Positions 8,401 through 17,312 of a stretch of 37,104 nt of DNA are shown piece by piece. A program made the position numbers and the translations under genes. Under the pieces are notes generated by a model. It searched no databases, was not told the origin of the DNA, and worked only from the letters and a program-made list of their open reading frames with translations. Every line of letters starts with the position of its first letter. The stretch's first letter is position 1. Origin of the DNA: a bacterium (GTDB lineage: Bacteria > Electryoneota > B3-LCP); assembly GCA_026394195.1 (NCBI GenBank), contig JAPKYS010000012.1:1-37104 (forward strand). The letters are read 5' to 3'.

Positions 8401-9484
8401 CATAGAACAGATTTTTGGCGACCATCATATCGGTTTCTGAAGTGCTGGAAACCGGCAGACGACCCAGCGCAACGTCGGAGAGGATGTCGCCGCCATCCAA
8501 TTGAGTATATTGGTGGTCGGTGACGTCCGAGGTGTAACCAGGCAAAGGGTAGCTGCCGCCTGAATCTCCGAAGAGCAGGACGAATTCAGGTGGAATATCC
8601 CAGGTGTCATAGGCAGTCTGAATGATATTCTTGATGGTCGTGGTCGTCGCGCCTGACGAGAAAGTCTGCACGGAAACAGAATGGCCTTTGCGCTTTTTCC
8701 ATTCTACTAATGGCGCCAGGCGAGTTTGCAGATCGGCATTATTCAGACAGATGATCAGGTAAGACCCCATGGGGATCTCTTGCACGTCCAGATCATCGAA
8801 ATTGGCAATCGTGCCGCGCATGATTTTCGCCCAGGAATGCGACATTGGACGGATGGCTCGGGTGGGAACATTGCGCAGATCCGTTCCCTCGAAGTGGATG
8901 TTGACCCGATAGCGGTGTGCCACCCGCAACTCTTTGGTGGTGGGATTGTAACTGACAGGGCTGGTCTGAACAGCGACCAACCTGACACCGCGCAAAAGCG
9001 CCGGTTCGGTGACCACCACTTCCTTCTGGCCATAAAAACTGTCGGCTGAGTACGCAGCCATGTCGAATTGAACCGGTTGAGGTTCTCTTTCTAAGTCAAC
9101 CGGATCTTTTCCCTGCGCCGGCATCAATTCCACATTCGGAATCGTTTCCGACTCGAGGATTTCCATGTCGGCGTGCACTCCGGCTGTGGCAGGAATTGCC
9201 ACCAACCGCGAGAAGGTCGCCAGTTCCGGTGCGCCTAAATGGCTGGTTAGTCCGCCTCCGGGAATTTCGATTCGATCCCAGTTGCGACCCTGTAGAACAG
9301 CCTGAGATATTTCAATTCCCGGAATTATTATTTCCAACTGAACTTGTTGCGCGTCGCTGCGCAGCACCAGCGTCTGGGGTTTTTCTGCGGTCATTTCTGT
9401 CCGCAGAGGCAGGTATTCCGCAAGCGCCGAGCTGAACCCCGACAGAAGCAGCCCAACGATGACCAAGATTTTCCAAGCTTTCAT
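5405..9484 (-). CDS. Gingipain-like C25 family exported protein with sorting domain (paralogue 1)
   Basis: The product has 1359 residues from the chosen start. A signal peptide ends near 'SSALA', followed by a propeptide. A C25-like caspase-fold domain (about 230-570) includes 'FVLLFGDS', 'DVALGRLPVSS' and 'ILTCGTGGF'. Then come a carboxypeptidase-regulatory-like domain (about 600-680), CARDB/DUF11-like beta-sandwich repeats (about 690-890), a 'GYYCFDNTDV...YYGQ' domain, the PPVVIPANGG module and the sorting domain. The nucleophile-like Cys464 is present. The usual 'GHG' histidine motif is replaced by 'CYYEERS' (430-436), so proteolytic activity is doubtful. The start at 9484 has AAGGGAG upstream; the earlier ATG at 9505 would overlap that ribosome site. 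It is close to its upstream neighbour in sequence and shares a 62-base promoter block with it. Confidence 0.88.
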   Translation of the reverse strand: MKAWKILVIVGLLLSGFSSALAEYLPLRTEMTAEKPQTLVLRSDAQQVQLEIIIPGIEISQAVLQGRNWDRIEIPGGGLTSHLGAPELATFSRLVAIPATAGVHADMEILESETIPNVELMPAQGKDPVDLEREPQPVQFDMAAYSADSFYGQKEVVVTEPALLRGVRLVAVQTSPVSYNPTTKELRVAHRYRVNIHFEGTDLRNVPTRAIRPMSHSWAKIMRGTIANFDDLDVQEIPMGSYLIICLNNADLQTRLAPLVEWKKRKGHSVSVQTFSSGATTTTIKNIIQTAYDTWDIPPEFVLLFGDSGGSYPLPGYTSDVTDHQYTQLDGGDILSDVALGRLPVSSTSETDMMVAKNLFYEKMPYTTNSDWYHQGMVAGMTNHGISEKEVGRWVKTRFIEHGYTRVDTMWYSGSFSSTQFVAAMNAGMCYYEERSYLSDGVTNGVMDQMQNGRMLPFATILTCGTGGFSGDSQMEHFVSIGSASTPKGAIGCVGTATWGTNTRFNNTITMGMFASLFVEDNPYAGESLVYGKLEMYNAYQAHDAGSVSNFSNWNALAGDPGVDLFTHAIRYMTCTVPDNITYGVNSLTLTVNEGSQPLADATVCFYKQNELQTVSETNANGQITLPIGVTNAGNVKVTITKHDFYPIVDSLNVVQANVAVGLQSFGVDDDNSGGSSGDNDGYVNPGETVQIPLVFKNFGNTVTATGIATTASGSEIFASLLDSTETFPDLAPGATGNSNGTFLVHIANNCPDGQTIRLNLLNSCNQGSWNGLLDIPVTSFDMQVLRAQASGSDTLLSPSETANLVLSVKNEGGKNATSLTATITSLSSFVTVNDNSASFGTVNAGGTATCSGNPFNLTAAGTTPPGQKANLQVVFTSSTGATQTDTITLQLGPKSQADPQGPDAYGYYCFDNTDVSYAQCPTYSWVDINSMGTQLSLSDPSEGNDQSVNVNLPFTFRYYGQNVNTITVCSNGWLATHSNPSFNDFRNYPIPAATGPNGMIAGFWDDLVTTSTGKVYTYNDVSNHRFIVAWSHMRNYSSSGVEEDLEVMLYDPAYTPTPTGDGEIVFQYNIVNENYGQSDDNPYSTVGIESPDSYDGIQVVYWNTYSDPAVAHLQTGRAYKFTTAFTYGPQALNMDVNISAVNPPVVIPANGGSFAYNINIHNLATQQATFQVWNKVRDASNVYTTVFGPLTRSLPGGTNPNRTLTQTIAGSISSGTLYYISYVGTYPNTIADSSFFTITKSTVADGNPWISQSFVTGDVFDEYAIASAVILEAYSLNQNYPNPFNPLTSISFSLPQAVQVQLTVFDVMGREVATLVNGMRDAGTHEVTFDASHLASGIYLYKLEAGDYSATNKMVLMK

Positions 9485-9647
9485 CTGTGTGACTCCCTTT
9501 TTCATACCGCTCTGGATTTAGTAGAGATTATTATTTCCCTTTCAGGGAAATACCCGATTTTTCAATGACAGTTATTTTAATAGTCGGGCGAGGTGATGTT
9601 TTTTTACATCCGATCGTTTCGTGAGGTTATTAAATCAGTAACATGAT

Positions 9648-9709
9648 AATATACGAAATATTTTAGTCAAAAGCAATAACTGTTAAAGAAAACTGAACTT
9701 TTTTTCGGG
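9648..9709 (-). promoter_or_regulatory. Promoter block conserved upstream of C25 paralogue 1
   Basis: Read on the minus strand: -35 TTGCTT (complement at 9671-9676), a 17-base spacer, -10 TATATT (9648-9653), preceded by an AT-rich stretch with a run of seven A. All 62 bases are identical to 14055-14116, the block upstream of paralogue 2, while the flanking leader differs. It was either copied with the gene or kept under selection. Confidence 0.65.
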
Positions 9710-9719
9710 TGAATTTATA

Positions 9720-9781
9720 ATAGGGGCAGACCTACAGGGCTGCCCCTATTTAGTCGGGTGTTCAGCAGAACACCCTGCTAC
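9720..9781. repeat. REPIN-like pair of palindromes
   Basis: The first palindrome is ATAGGGGCAG...CTGCCCCTAT. The second, read on the minus strand, is GTAG followed by CAGGGTGTTC and GAACACCC. They face each other directly after the stop codon of the minus-strand C25 paralogue 2. The hairpins could also act in transcription termination. Confidence 0.6.
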
Positions 9782-9808
9782 TGACTCCTGTCTACTGTCC
9801 CCTGATTC

Positions 9809-12800
9809 CTATTTCATCAGGACCATCTTGTTGGTGGCGCTATAATCGCCCGCTTCCAACTTGTAGAGGTAGATCCCTGAAGCCAGGTGCGAAGCATCGA
9901 AGGTGACTTCATGAGTTCCAGCCTCCCGCATACCGTTCACCAGTGTCGCCACTTCCCGCCCCATGATGTCGAAGACCGTCAGATTCACGTGCGCAGCCTG
10001 CGGCAGCGAGAAACTGATCGACGTCAACGGATTGAAGGGATTGGGGTAGTTTTGCCCCAGTGAGTACGCTTCAGGAATTGCCGCCGAAGTCACTGCGTAT
10101 TCGTCGAACACATCACCGGACACGAAGGATTCCGAAATCCAGCCGCCACCATCATTGACCGTCGATTTGGTGATGGTGAAGAAACTGCTGTCGGAAATCG
10201 TGTTCGGGTACGTCCCCACGTAGGAGATGAAGTATAACGTGCCCGAGGAGATACTGCCGGCGATGGTCTGAGCCAACACGCGCGCGGGGTTGGCTCCGCC
10301 CGGCAGGGATCGAGTCACCGGACCCCAGACCTGCGTATAGACGTTACCGGCGTCACGCACCTTGTTCCACACCTGGAAGGTCGTAAGCTGTGACCCCAGG
10401 TTATGGATGTTGATATTGTATTGGAAACTGCCGCCGTTGGCGGGAATCACTACGGGCGGGCTGACCGGACTGGTGTTGACGTCCATATTGGGGGTAGCTT
10501 GACCGTAGGTGAATGCCGTGGTGAATTTGTAGGCTCTCCCCGCTTGCAGATGCGCCGCCGCCGGGTCGTAGTAGGTATTCCAGTAGACCACCTGGATGCC
10601 GTCATGCTGATCCGGGCTTTCAATCCCGACCGTTGAGTAGGGATTGTCGGAATACACCCCAGCGCTTTCGTTGACGATGTTGTACTGGAAGACGATCTCG
10701 CCGTCGCCGGTGGGTGTGGGTGTATAGGCTGGATCGTAGAGCATCACTTCAAAGTCTTCTTCAACTCCGGATGAGCTGTAGTTGCGCATGTGCGACCAGG
10801 CAACAATGAAACGATGGTTGGACTGGTCATAGTAGGAGTAAACCTTCCCGGTGCTGGTGGTGACCAGATCATCCCAGAATCCTGCGATCATTCCGTTAGG
10901 TCCGGGTGGTGAAGGTATCGGATAGTTGCGGAAATCAGTAAACGACGGATTCGAGTTTGTGGCCAGCCAGCCGTTGCTGCAGACAGTGATCGCACCAACA
11001 CTCTGTCCATAGTAACGGAATGTGAACGGCAGGGTAATGTCGACAGATTGATCCTGGTCACTTGAGGGATCCGAAATGGAAAGTTGGGTGCCGAGGGAGT
11101 TGATATCCACCCAATTGTAAGCGGGGCATTGAGCGTAGCCCACATCGGTATTATCGAAGCAGTAGTACCCGTAGGCATTCGGTCCCTGCGGGTCCGCCAT
11201 GGTCTTCAGACCGAGCTGAAGGGTGAGGGTGTCGATCTGCGTAGCGCCGGTGGAACTGGTGAATACGACTTGAAGCTTGGCCTTTTGACCGGGAGGCGTA
11301 TTCCCTGCAGCAGTGAGACCGAAGGGATTGCCACCGCAGTTGGCGGTGCTGCCTACATTAACCGTCCCGAAGCTGGCGGAGTTATCATTGACGGTCACAT
11401 AATTGCTCAATGAGGTCATGGTCGCCGTCAACGACGCGGCGTTTTTGCTGCCCAAATTCTTCACTGAAAGAACCAGGTTGGCTGTTTCACCCTGTGTAAG
11501 CAGCGTATCGGAACCGGTAGCCTGCGCCGTTAAAATCTGCATGTCGAAGGAGGTCACCGGGAAATCCAGCAACCCGTTCCAACTCCCCTGGTTGGATGAA
11601 TTCAGCAGATTGAGGCGGATGGTCTGGCCGTTGGGGCAATTATCGGCGATATGCACCAGGAAGGTGCCGTTGCTGTTGCCGGTCGCGCCGGGAGCCAGAT
11701 CGGGGAAGGTTTCGGTGCTATCCAACAATGTAACCAGAGCCGCACTACCGGAAGCTGTGGATGCTATTCCCGTCGCGGTTACCGATGAGCCGAAGTTCTT
11801 GAACACCAGGGTGATTTGTACGGTTTCTCCCGGATTGATGTGCCCATCACCATCGCCGCTGCTGCCGCCTGAATTATCATCATCGATGGTAAAGCTCTGC
11901 AATCCAACCGCGACGTTAGCTTGAACGACGTCCAGTGAATCGACGATCGGGTAGAAATTGTGCTTGGTGATGGTGATTTTGACGTTGCCCGCGGCGGCTA
12001 CCCCGATGGGAAGAGTGATCTGACCGTTGGCGTTGGTCTCACCGACGGATTGGAGATCGTTCTCCTTGTAGCAGCATACCGTAGCCTCGCTCAGCGGTAG
12101 TGCGTTTTCGTTTACCGTGAGGGTCAGCGCGTTCACACCCCAGGAAATATTATCCGGAATGGTGCAAGTCATGTAACGGATGGGATTGGTGAAGAGGTCC
12201 ACCCCTGGGTCGCCCGCCAGAGCATTCCAATTCGAGAAATTGGTTACGCCGGTCGCATCAAATGCCTGATAGGCATTGAATATCAGTAATTTTCCATACA
12301 CCAAGGCGTCACCGGGGTAGGGGTTCTCTTCATCGAACAAGGAAGCGAAGATCCCCATGGTGATGGTGTTATTGAAGCGCGTATTTGTACTTGACGTTGC
12401 CGTTCCATTGCTGCAGATGGCGCCCCTGGGGCTGGTCGCGGTTCCGATCGAAACAAAGTGCTCCATTTCGGAATCGCCCTGAAATCCACCGGTACCACAG
12501 GTCAAGTTGACGGCGTAGGGGAACATGCGCCCATTTTGCATCTGGTCGATCGCAGAGTTGGAAACTCCAGCGCTTATATAGGAACGCTCTTCGTAGTAAC
12601 ACATACCGGCATTCATGGCATTGACGAACTGGGTTGTGTTGAACGATGAGAACCACATAGTATCGACCCGTGTATAACCATGCTTCAGCATCCGCGTCTT
12701 TATCCAGCGAGCCACCTGGGTTTCCGAAATACCATGGTTCGTTTGGGCGGCGACCATCCCCTGGTGGAACCAATCTGAATTGGTGGTGTAGGGCATCTTC

Positions 12801-13894
12801 TCGTAAAGCAGGTTCTTGGCGACAAACATATCCGCTTCAGGGAGGCTTGAAACTGGTAGGCGACCGATCGCGACGTCAGCAAGAATATCGGTACCATCCA
12901 ACTGAGAATATGGATGGTCGAGGTGATAATTATAGCTGATATTGTAAGCCGGTAGAGTATAGGTACCGTCGGAATCGCCAAAGAGTAGGACGAATTCAGG
13001 TGGGATTTCCCAGTTGTTATAGGCCGCCTGGATGAGGTTCTTGATGGTCGTCGTTGTAGCGCCTGAGGTGTAGGTTTGTATTGAAACGTAGTGACCTTTG
13101 CGCTTCTTCCAGTCAATTAGCGGCGCTAAGCGGTTGAGTAAATCCGGGTTGTCGAGGCAGATGACCATGTAGGAGCCCATGGGGACTTCCTCGACGTCCA
13201 AGTCATCGAAATTGGCAATCATGCTGCGCATGATTTTCGCCCAGGAATGCGACATGGGACGGATGGCTCGGGTGGGAACGTTGCGCAGATCAGTTCCCTC
13301 GAAATGTATGTTGACCCGATAGCGGTGTGCCACCCGCAGCTCTTTGGTGTTGGGGTTGTAACTAACCGGATTGGTTTGTACCGTAACCAGCCTGACTCCA
13401 CGCATGAGCGCCGGTTCGCTGACTGCTACTTCGTTCTGACCATAAAAACCGTCGGTCGAGTATGCAGCCATATCGAATTGAACCGGCTGAGGTTCTCTTT
13501 CCAAGTCTACCGGATCTTTTCCCTGCGCCGGCATCAATTCCACATTCGGAATCGTTTCCGACTCGAGGATTTCCATGTCGGCGTGCACTCCGGCAGTGGC
13601 AGGAATTGCCACCAACCGCGAAAATGTCGCCAGTTCCGGCTCGCCCATCATGTTACTCATCCCGCCTCCGGGGATTTCGACTCGATCCCAATTGCGCCCC
13701 TGCAGGGTAGCCTGGGATATCTCAATGCCCGGAATCAGGATTTCCAATTGTACCTGTTGCGCGTCGCTGCGCAGCACCAGCGTCTGGGGTTTTTCTGCGG
13801 TCATTTCTGTCCGCAGAGGCAGGTATTCCGCAAGCGCCGAGCTGAACCCCGACAGAAGCAGCCCAACGATGACCAGCATTTTCCAAGACCTCAT
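9809..13894 (-). CDS. Gingipain-like C25 family exported protein with sorting domain (paralogue 2)
   Basis: The product has 1361 residues from the chosen start and is collinear with its downstream neighbour: signal peptide, propeptide, C25-like domain, carboxypeptidase-regulatory-like domain, beta-sandwich repeats, 'GYYCFDNTDV' domain, PPVVIPANGG module and sorting domain. Cys466 of 'LTCGTGGF' is present and, as in the paralogue, 'CYYEERS' (about 432-438) replaces the GHG histidine motif. Both copies share this change, so it predates the duplication. The start at 13894 has AAAGGGAG upstream and matches the paralogue; the in-frame ATG at 13972 lies in an unconserved leader. DNA coding for the first ~50 residues is almost identical in the two genes, suggesting recent duplication or gene conversion. 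Confidence 0.88.
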   Translation of the reverse strand: MRSWKMLVIVGLLLSGFSSALAEYLPLRTEMTAEKPQTLVLRSDAQQVQLEILIPGIEISQATLQGRNWDRVEIPGGGMSNMMGEPELATFSRLVAIPATAGVHADMEILESETIPNVELMPAQGKDPVDLEREPQPVQFDMAAYSTDGFYGQNEVAVSEPALMRGVRLVTVQTNPVSYNPNTKELRVAHRYRVNIHFEGTDLRNVPTRAIRPMSHSWAKIMRSMIANFDDLDVEEVPMGSYMVICLDNPDLLNRLAPLIDWKKRKGHYVSIQTYTSGATTTTIKNLIQAAYNNWEIPPEFVLLFGDSDGTYTLPAYNISYNYHLDHPYSQLDGTDILADVAIGRLPVSSLPEADMFVAKNLLYEKMPYTTNSDWFHQGMVAAQTNHGISETQVARWIKTRMLKHGYTRVDTMWFSSFNTTQFVNAMNAGMCYYEERSYISAGVSNSAIDQMQNGRMFPYAVNLTCGTGGFQGDSEMEHFVSIGTATSPRGAICSNGTATSSTNTRFNNTITMGIFASLFDEENPYPGDALVYGKLLIFNAYQAFDATGVTNFSNWNALAGDPGVDLFTNPIRYMTCTIPDNISWGVNALTLTVNENALPLSEATVCCYKENDLQSVGETNANGQITLPIGVAAAGNVKITITKHNFYPIVDSLDVVQANVAVGLQSFTIDDDNSGGSSGDGDGHINPGETVQITLVFKNFGSSVTATGIASTASGSAALVTLLDSTETFPDLAPGATGNSNGTFLVHIADNCPNGQTIRLNLLNSSNQGSWNGLLDFPVTSFDMQILTAQATGSDTLLTQGETANLVLSVKNLGSKNAASLTATMTSLSNYVTVNDNSASFGTVNVGSTANCGGNPFGLTAAGNTPPGQKAKLQVVFTSSTGATQIDTLTLQLGLKTMADPQGPNAYGYYCFDNTDVGYAQCPAYNWVDINSLGTQLSISDPSSDQDQSVDITLPFTFRYYGQSVGAITVCSNGWLATNSNPSFTDFRNYPIPSPPGPNGMIAGFWDDLVTTSTGKVYSYYDQSNHRFIVAWSHMRNYSSSGVEEDFEVMLYDPAYTPTPTGDGEIVFQYNIVNESAGVYSDNPYSTVGIESPDQHDGIQVVYWNTYYDPAAAHLQAGRAYKFTTAFTYGQATPNMDVNTSPVSPPVVIPANGGSFQYNINIHNLGSQLTTFQVWNKVRDAGNVYTQVWGPVTRSLPGGANPARVLAQTIAGSISSGTLYFISYVGTYPNTISDSSFFTITKSTVNDGGGWISESFVSGDVFDEYAVTSAAIPEAYSLGQNYPNPFNPLTSISFSLPQAAHVNLTVFDIMGREVATLVNGMREAGTHEVTFDASHLASGIYLYKLEAGDYSATNKMVLMK

Positions 13895-14054
13895 CTGTGT
13901 GACTCCCTTTCGCATACCGCACTGATGTGTGTTAAGGATAGTATCCCTTGTTTGGAGTTTGTTCGAAAGCAAAATGACGTTTATTTTAAGTTAAAGCCGA
14001 TGCTCCCTTCAGATAGGAGCCTCCCAACCGTGTGGACTGGATTTTCAATATAAC

Positions 14055-14116
14055 AATATACGAAATATTTTAGTCAAAAGCAATAACTGTTAAAGAAAAC
14101 TGAACTTTTTTTCGGG
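14055..14116 (-). promoter_or_regulatory. Promoter block conserved upstream of C25 paralogue 2
   Basis: An exact 62-base copy of 9648-9709: TTGCTT (complement at 14078-14083), 17 bases, TATATT (14055-14060) on the minus strand. It starts just past the terminator hairpin of the M28 gene. Confidence 0.65.
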
Positions 14117-14121
14117 AGAAT

Positions 14122-14148
14122 AAAAGGGCGGACACCCTAGTCCGCCCT
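14122..14148 (-). terminator. Terminator of the M28 peptidase gene
   Basis: AGGGCGGA and TCCGCCCT form a perfect 8-bp stem around an 8-base loop, followed on the minus strand by TTTTATT. It lies about 57 bases beyond the M28 stop codon. Confidence 0.7.
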
Positions 14149-14170
14149 CGTCGTATCGAAGATCGCCTTC

Positions 14171-14194
14171 AACAAGGGGTTGCAACCCCTTGTT
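14171..14194. repeat. Perfect 24-base palindrome
   Basis: AACAAGGGGTTG and CAACCCCTTGTT are exactly complementary, lying just after the M28 stop codon. It resembles the single REP-like palindromes elsewhere but begins GTAA rather than GTAG on the minus strand. Confidence 0.55.
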
Positions 14195-14204
14195 ACCGAC
14201 CAGT

Positions 14205-17200
14205 TCACTTCATCAGCACCATCTTGTTGGTTGCTGTATAATCTCCTGCTTCCAGCTTGTACAGATACACACCGGAAGCCAAACCGGTTGCATCGAAGGT
14301 GACGCTGTGAGCGCCGGCTTCACGCACGCCGTTTACTAACTTCGCGACTTCACGACCCATCACGTCAAAAACCGACAGTTTCACCAAACCTGCTTGCGGC
14401 AGACTGAAGCTGATCGACGTCAGTGGGTTGAAGGGGTTCGGGTAGTTCTGACCCAGTGAGTATTCTGTCGGGACAGTATTATTCGTTACCGCGAATTCAT
14501 CGAAGAAATCGCCGGTCACAAAGGATTCGCTGATCCAGGGATTGCCATCGGCGACAGTGGATTTGGTGATGGTGAAGAAGCTGCTGTCCGCAATGGTATT
14601 GGGGTACGTCCCGATGTAGGAGATGAAGTAGAGTGTCCCCGAAGAGATGCTTCCGGCGATAGTCTGCGCCAGGACGCGTGTCGGATTCGCTCCACCGGGA
14701 AGCGTTCGGGTGACCGGACCCCAGACCTGCGTGTACACGTTGGCAGAATTCCGCACCTTATTCCAGACCGAGAAGGTCGCAGGCGAACCGCCCAGGTTGT
14801 GCACATTGATATTGTATTGGAAACTGCCTCCGTTGGCGGGAATCACCACCGGTGGACTGACCGCGCTGACGTTGACGTCCAGCGTTGGCGCTCCTGTCGG
14901 TGTTGTGAAGAGGATGGCTCTTCCGGCTGCGAGCGGAGCGGCATGTTGATCATAGCTGTTGTCCAGCAGATACTGCAAGCCGATGGTTTCAGCGGGATTC
15001 TCAATCCCTACCGTGCATGAGGTCGGATCTGTGACACTTTTGTACTGAATCAGTATCTGTCCGTCTCCAGTCGACGTCGGGTAATACGCCGGATCGTAGA
15101 GGATGACTTCGTAGGTTTCCCGCGCCGACGTCGGTGTGTACTGGCGCACGCTGTCGTATTCCACCACGTAGTAGTGCTGAGAGGCGTTGTGGTAGTAAGC
15201 TACTCGCCCCAGGATCTGCGGTGACAGGTCATCCCAGAAGGGGGCGATCATGGCGGGCGGCCCATCCGCGTTAGGGATGCCGGAATTGGAGTAATCTGCC
15301 GGCGGAGTGGGAGTCCCCAGCGAAATCCAGCCGTCCGTCGAAATGTTGATTTGCGTGAACGACTGCCCGTAATAGACGAAGTTAAACGGAAGGGTATAGC
15401 TGAGCACCTGGTCGTCCTGGGTGAAGTTCACCAGTGTGCCCTGTCCGCCGGTGCTGGGATCGACTTCGATCCAGTTATACGTCGGGCCATTCTGGTCATA
15501 AACGTCGTAGGCCCTGTATCCGTAGCCATCCGGTCCCATCGGCTGGTAGATAGGATCGCCCACCAGGAACGTGATGGGTGTCGTATTCTGGTATCCTCCC
15601 GCCGCCGTGATTTGCAAGCTGGTGCTGACCAGGGTGTTAAGAGGACAGCCTGAACTGATGACGATGGTATAGGGTTGCGCTCCCACGCCTGTCTGCTGAG
15701 GATTCAGGTTGGGATAGGTGGAGCTGTTCTGGGTGATGGTCAGGTAGGGGCTGGAAGAACCGAGCGTTGCAGCAATTCCCGTCGCCGGAGCATCTCCGGC
15801 ATTGAGTAGAGTGACCAGGATGTTGATGGTTTCCCCCGGATCGGGGACGCCGTTGCCGTTGCCGCTGACCTCGGTGATCACTCGGTTCGACACCGACAGA
15901 TAGGGTCCACCCGTAGCGATGGGAATGGCGTAATCCCCGACCGCAGCGATGGCAGCCTTGGTGCAATTGACCGCGTAAACCGTATCGCAGATGCTGATGC
16001 GGTCGTTGACGGTATGGTAGTAGGGATTAAAATCCGGTCCCCAGGCTTGCTCTTCGATACCGCAGACCGCAGGCCAGCCGACGTCCCAGAAAGGTCCGTG
16101 ATCCGATGAACCCATGGATGGATCGACGTCAATGTCCGGTTCCAGCTCGGTTGGCAGGAAGGTGGTGATGGCTTCGGCGATTTTGTTCGCCATAGCCAGG
16201 GATCTGGGATTGTTGTCGGTATAGATGACCATATCCCGCGGCAGTGGATCAGTCCCTGACCAGGCAATCATGTCGTAGTTGAATGATCCCACCACGTGCG
16301 TCCCAGCTGCGAGCAGCGTCTGCACGTACGCTCCGCTGCCGAGATCGCCCTGTTCTTCACCGGCAAAAGCGACGAAGCGGATGGTCTTCTCGAAGTTATA
16401 TTGAGACAGAATCCGGGCGCATTCCAGCACGCAGGCGGTTCCGGAACCGTTGTCGTCCGCTCCGGGAGCGTTGGTCTCGGCGATACCCGGGTTGCCCGCT
16501 GTGGCATCGTAGTGACCGGTAATAAAGATCACCGAATCCGGGTATACCAGCCCGGTCAGTTCGCCGACCACGTTGTGCTTGATCTGGCTGGATAGCGTGA
16601 AGTTGCTGTAGTAGGCGTCCAATCCCAGATTCTGGAACTGCTGCAAAATCCAGGCGGCGGCGTTATCGCACTGAGTGGTGCGACTATTGCGGGTGACGTA
16701 ATTTTCCAGATGGTGCAGATTTACCATGTACTGTGTCATGGAAACCGCATTGATGAACTCCTGCACTAATGGGTGGAAAGTATCGGTTGCGGGAGTCTCC
16801 ACGCCGGAATATTTCATCGGTTTGGCGATTTCAGTGATCTGAATCCACTCGCATTTGATATTCGGCAGGGTTTTCAGATTTTCCTGCCTGATCTGAATGA
16901 TTGCTTCCCGATCATTCCGGTAAAGGATGGTCGCTCTGCCGTTCAACTTTTCGCCTTCAGATGGCGACGCCAGCAGCAGGCGGTAGATTTCTCCTCCGGA
17001 CGGCTGATACGCCGAAAGAACTTGCGCTCCGGCAGGCAGAGCCGCACCAACAGGCAGGCTGCCGATCCAGTAATCACCGGCGCGATGGTAAAGCTGGAAG
17101 CCAGTCTGTTCGAGGGTAGTCGGGTTGTCAGGCGCTGGAACTCTGACCAGGGTCCAATCAGCAGCGCTGATCAAGGTCAGAGGGATGAGGATGGCTATAA

Positions 17201-17219
17201 CGATAAGCAAGCGTTTCAT
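14205..17219 (-). CDS. Exported M28 family zinc peptidase with sorting domain
   Basis: This 1004-residue protein is probably an aminopeptidase releasing N-terminal residues outside the cell. A signal peptide (1-19) and a propeptide-like region precede an M28 domain (about 180-430). The expected metal ligands are visible: His236 and Asp238 in GHYDA, Asp in GADDNGSG (about 253-260), the Glu pair in GEEQG (about 285), Asp in 'NYDMIAW', and His in 'YYHTVND'. The C-terminal half repeats modules of the C25 proteins: a beta-sandwich, a 'GYGYRAYDVYDQ...YYGQ' domain, PPVVIPANGG and the sorting domain. GGAGG five bases before the ATG supports the start. Regulation is probably by its own promoter (17251-17279). 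The near-identical C-terminal DNA shared with the C25 genes points to module exchange. Confidence 0.9.
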   Translation of the reverse strand: MKRLLIVIAILIPLTLISAADWTLVRVPAPDNPTTLEQTGFQLYHRAGDYWIGSLPVGAALPAGAQVLSAYQPSGGEIYRLLLASPSEGEKLNGRATILYRNDREAIIQIRQENLKTLPNIKCEWIQITEIAKPMKYSGVETPATDTFHPLVQEFINAVSMTQYMVNLHHLENYVTRNSRTTQCDNAAAWILQQFQNLGLDAYYSNFTLSSQIKHNVVGELTGLVYPDSVIFITGHYDATAGNPGIAETNAPGADDNGSGTACVLECARILSQYNFEKTIRFVAFAGEEQGDLGSGAYVQTLLAAGTHVVGSFNYDMIAWSGTDPLPRDMVIYTDNNPRSLAMANKIAEAITTFLPTELEPDIDVDPSMGSSDHGPFWDVGWPAVCGIEEQAWGPDFNPYYHTVNDRISICDTVYAVNCTKAAIAAVGDYAIPIATGGPYLSVSNRVITEVSGNGNGVPDPGETINILVTLLNAGDAPATGIAATLGSSSPYLTITQNSSTYPNLNPQQTGVGAQPYTIVISSGCPLNTLVSTSLQITAAGGYQNTTPITFLVGDPIYQPMGPDGYGYRAYDVYDQNGPTYNWIEVDPSTGGQGTLVNFTQDDQVLSYTLPFNFVYYGQSFTQINISTDGWISLGTPTPPADYSNSGIPNADGPPAMIAPFWDDLSPQILGRVAYYHNASQHYYVVEYDSVRQYTPTSARETYEVILYDPAYYPTSTGDGQILIQYKSVTDPTSCTVGIENPAETIGLQYLLDNSYDQHAAPLAAGRAILFTTPTGAPTLDVNVSAVSPPVVIPANGGSFQYNINVHNLGGSPATFSVWNKVRNSANVYTQVWGPVTRTLPGGANPTRVLAQTIAGSISSGTLYFISYIGTYPNTIADSSFFTITKSTVADGNPWISESFVTGDFFDEFAVTNNTVPTEYSLGQNYPNPFNPLTSISFSLPQAGLVKLSVFDVMGREVAKLVNGVREAGAHSVTFDATGLASGVYLYKLEAGDYTATNKMVLMK

Positions 17220-17250
17220 GAGTCCTCCGCGGGTTTTATGGATATCCTAT

Positions 17251-17279
17251 AAAATAACGCTTTTCTCATCCAAAGTCAA
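17251..17279 (-). promoter_or_regulatory. Sigma70-like promoter for the M28 gene
   Basis: On the minus strand: TTGACT, a 17-base spacer, TATTTT. It leaves a leader of about 25 bases before the ATG and its GGAGG. Confidence 0.7.
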
Positions 17280-17312
17280 GTTAATTATTTCTTAAAGGGA
17301 AATTTTTGGGGC

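Larger units (their letters stand above)
9485..9808. other. Intergenic region: C25 leader, promoter and REPIN-like pair
   Basis: From high to low coordinate: the stop codon of paralogue 2, a GTAG-type palindrome pair (9720-9781) that may also stop its transcript, the conserved promoter block (9648-9709), and a leader of about 155 bases before the start of paralogue 1. The leader has small hairpins (TTTCCCTTTCAGGGAAA near 9534, GATG-T-run-CATC near 9593) not present in the leader of paralogue 2. No small gene is visible. Confidence 0.6.
13895..14204. other. Intergenic region upstream of C25 paralogue 2
   Basis: This 310-base stretch holds a leader of about 155 bases (no shared structure with the other C25 leader), the duplicated promoter block, and the hairpins that end the M28 gene. 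I see no gene in it. Confidence 0.6.

Noticed and set aside
13247..14053. 268-codon plus-strand frame antisense to the C25 N-terminus
   Set aside because: It has low-complexity, Arg/His-rich content, matching frames appear opposite the paralogue, and there is no ribosome site. It is a shadow of the C25 gene.
14171..14194. tRNA or riboswitch-like structure between the C25 and M28 genes
   Set aside because: Only simple palindromes and a terminator hairpin are present; no conserved tRNA loops or recognisable riboswitch core.
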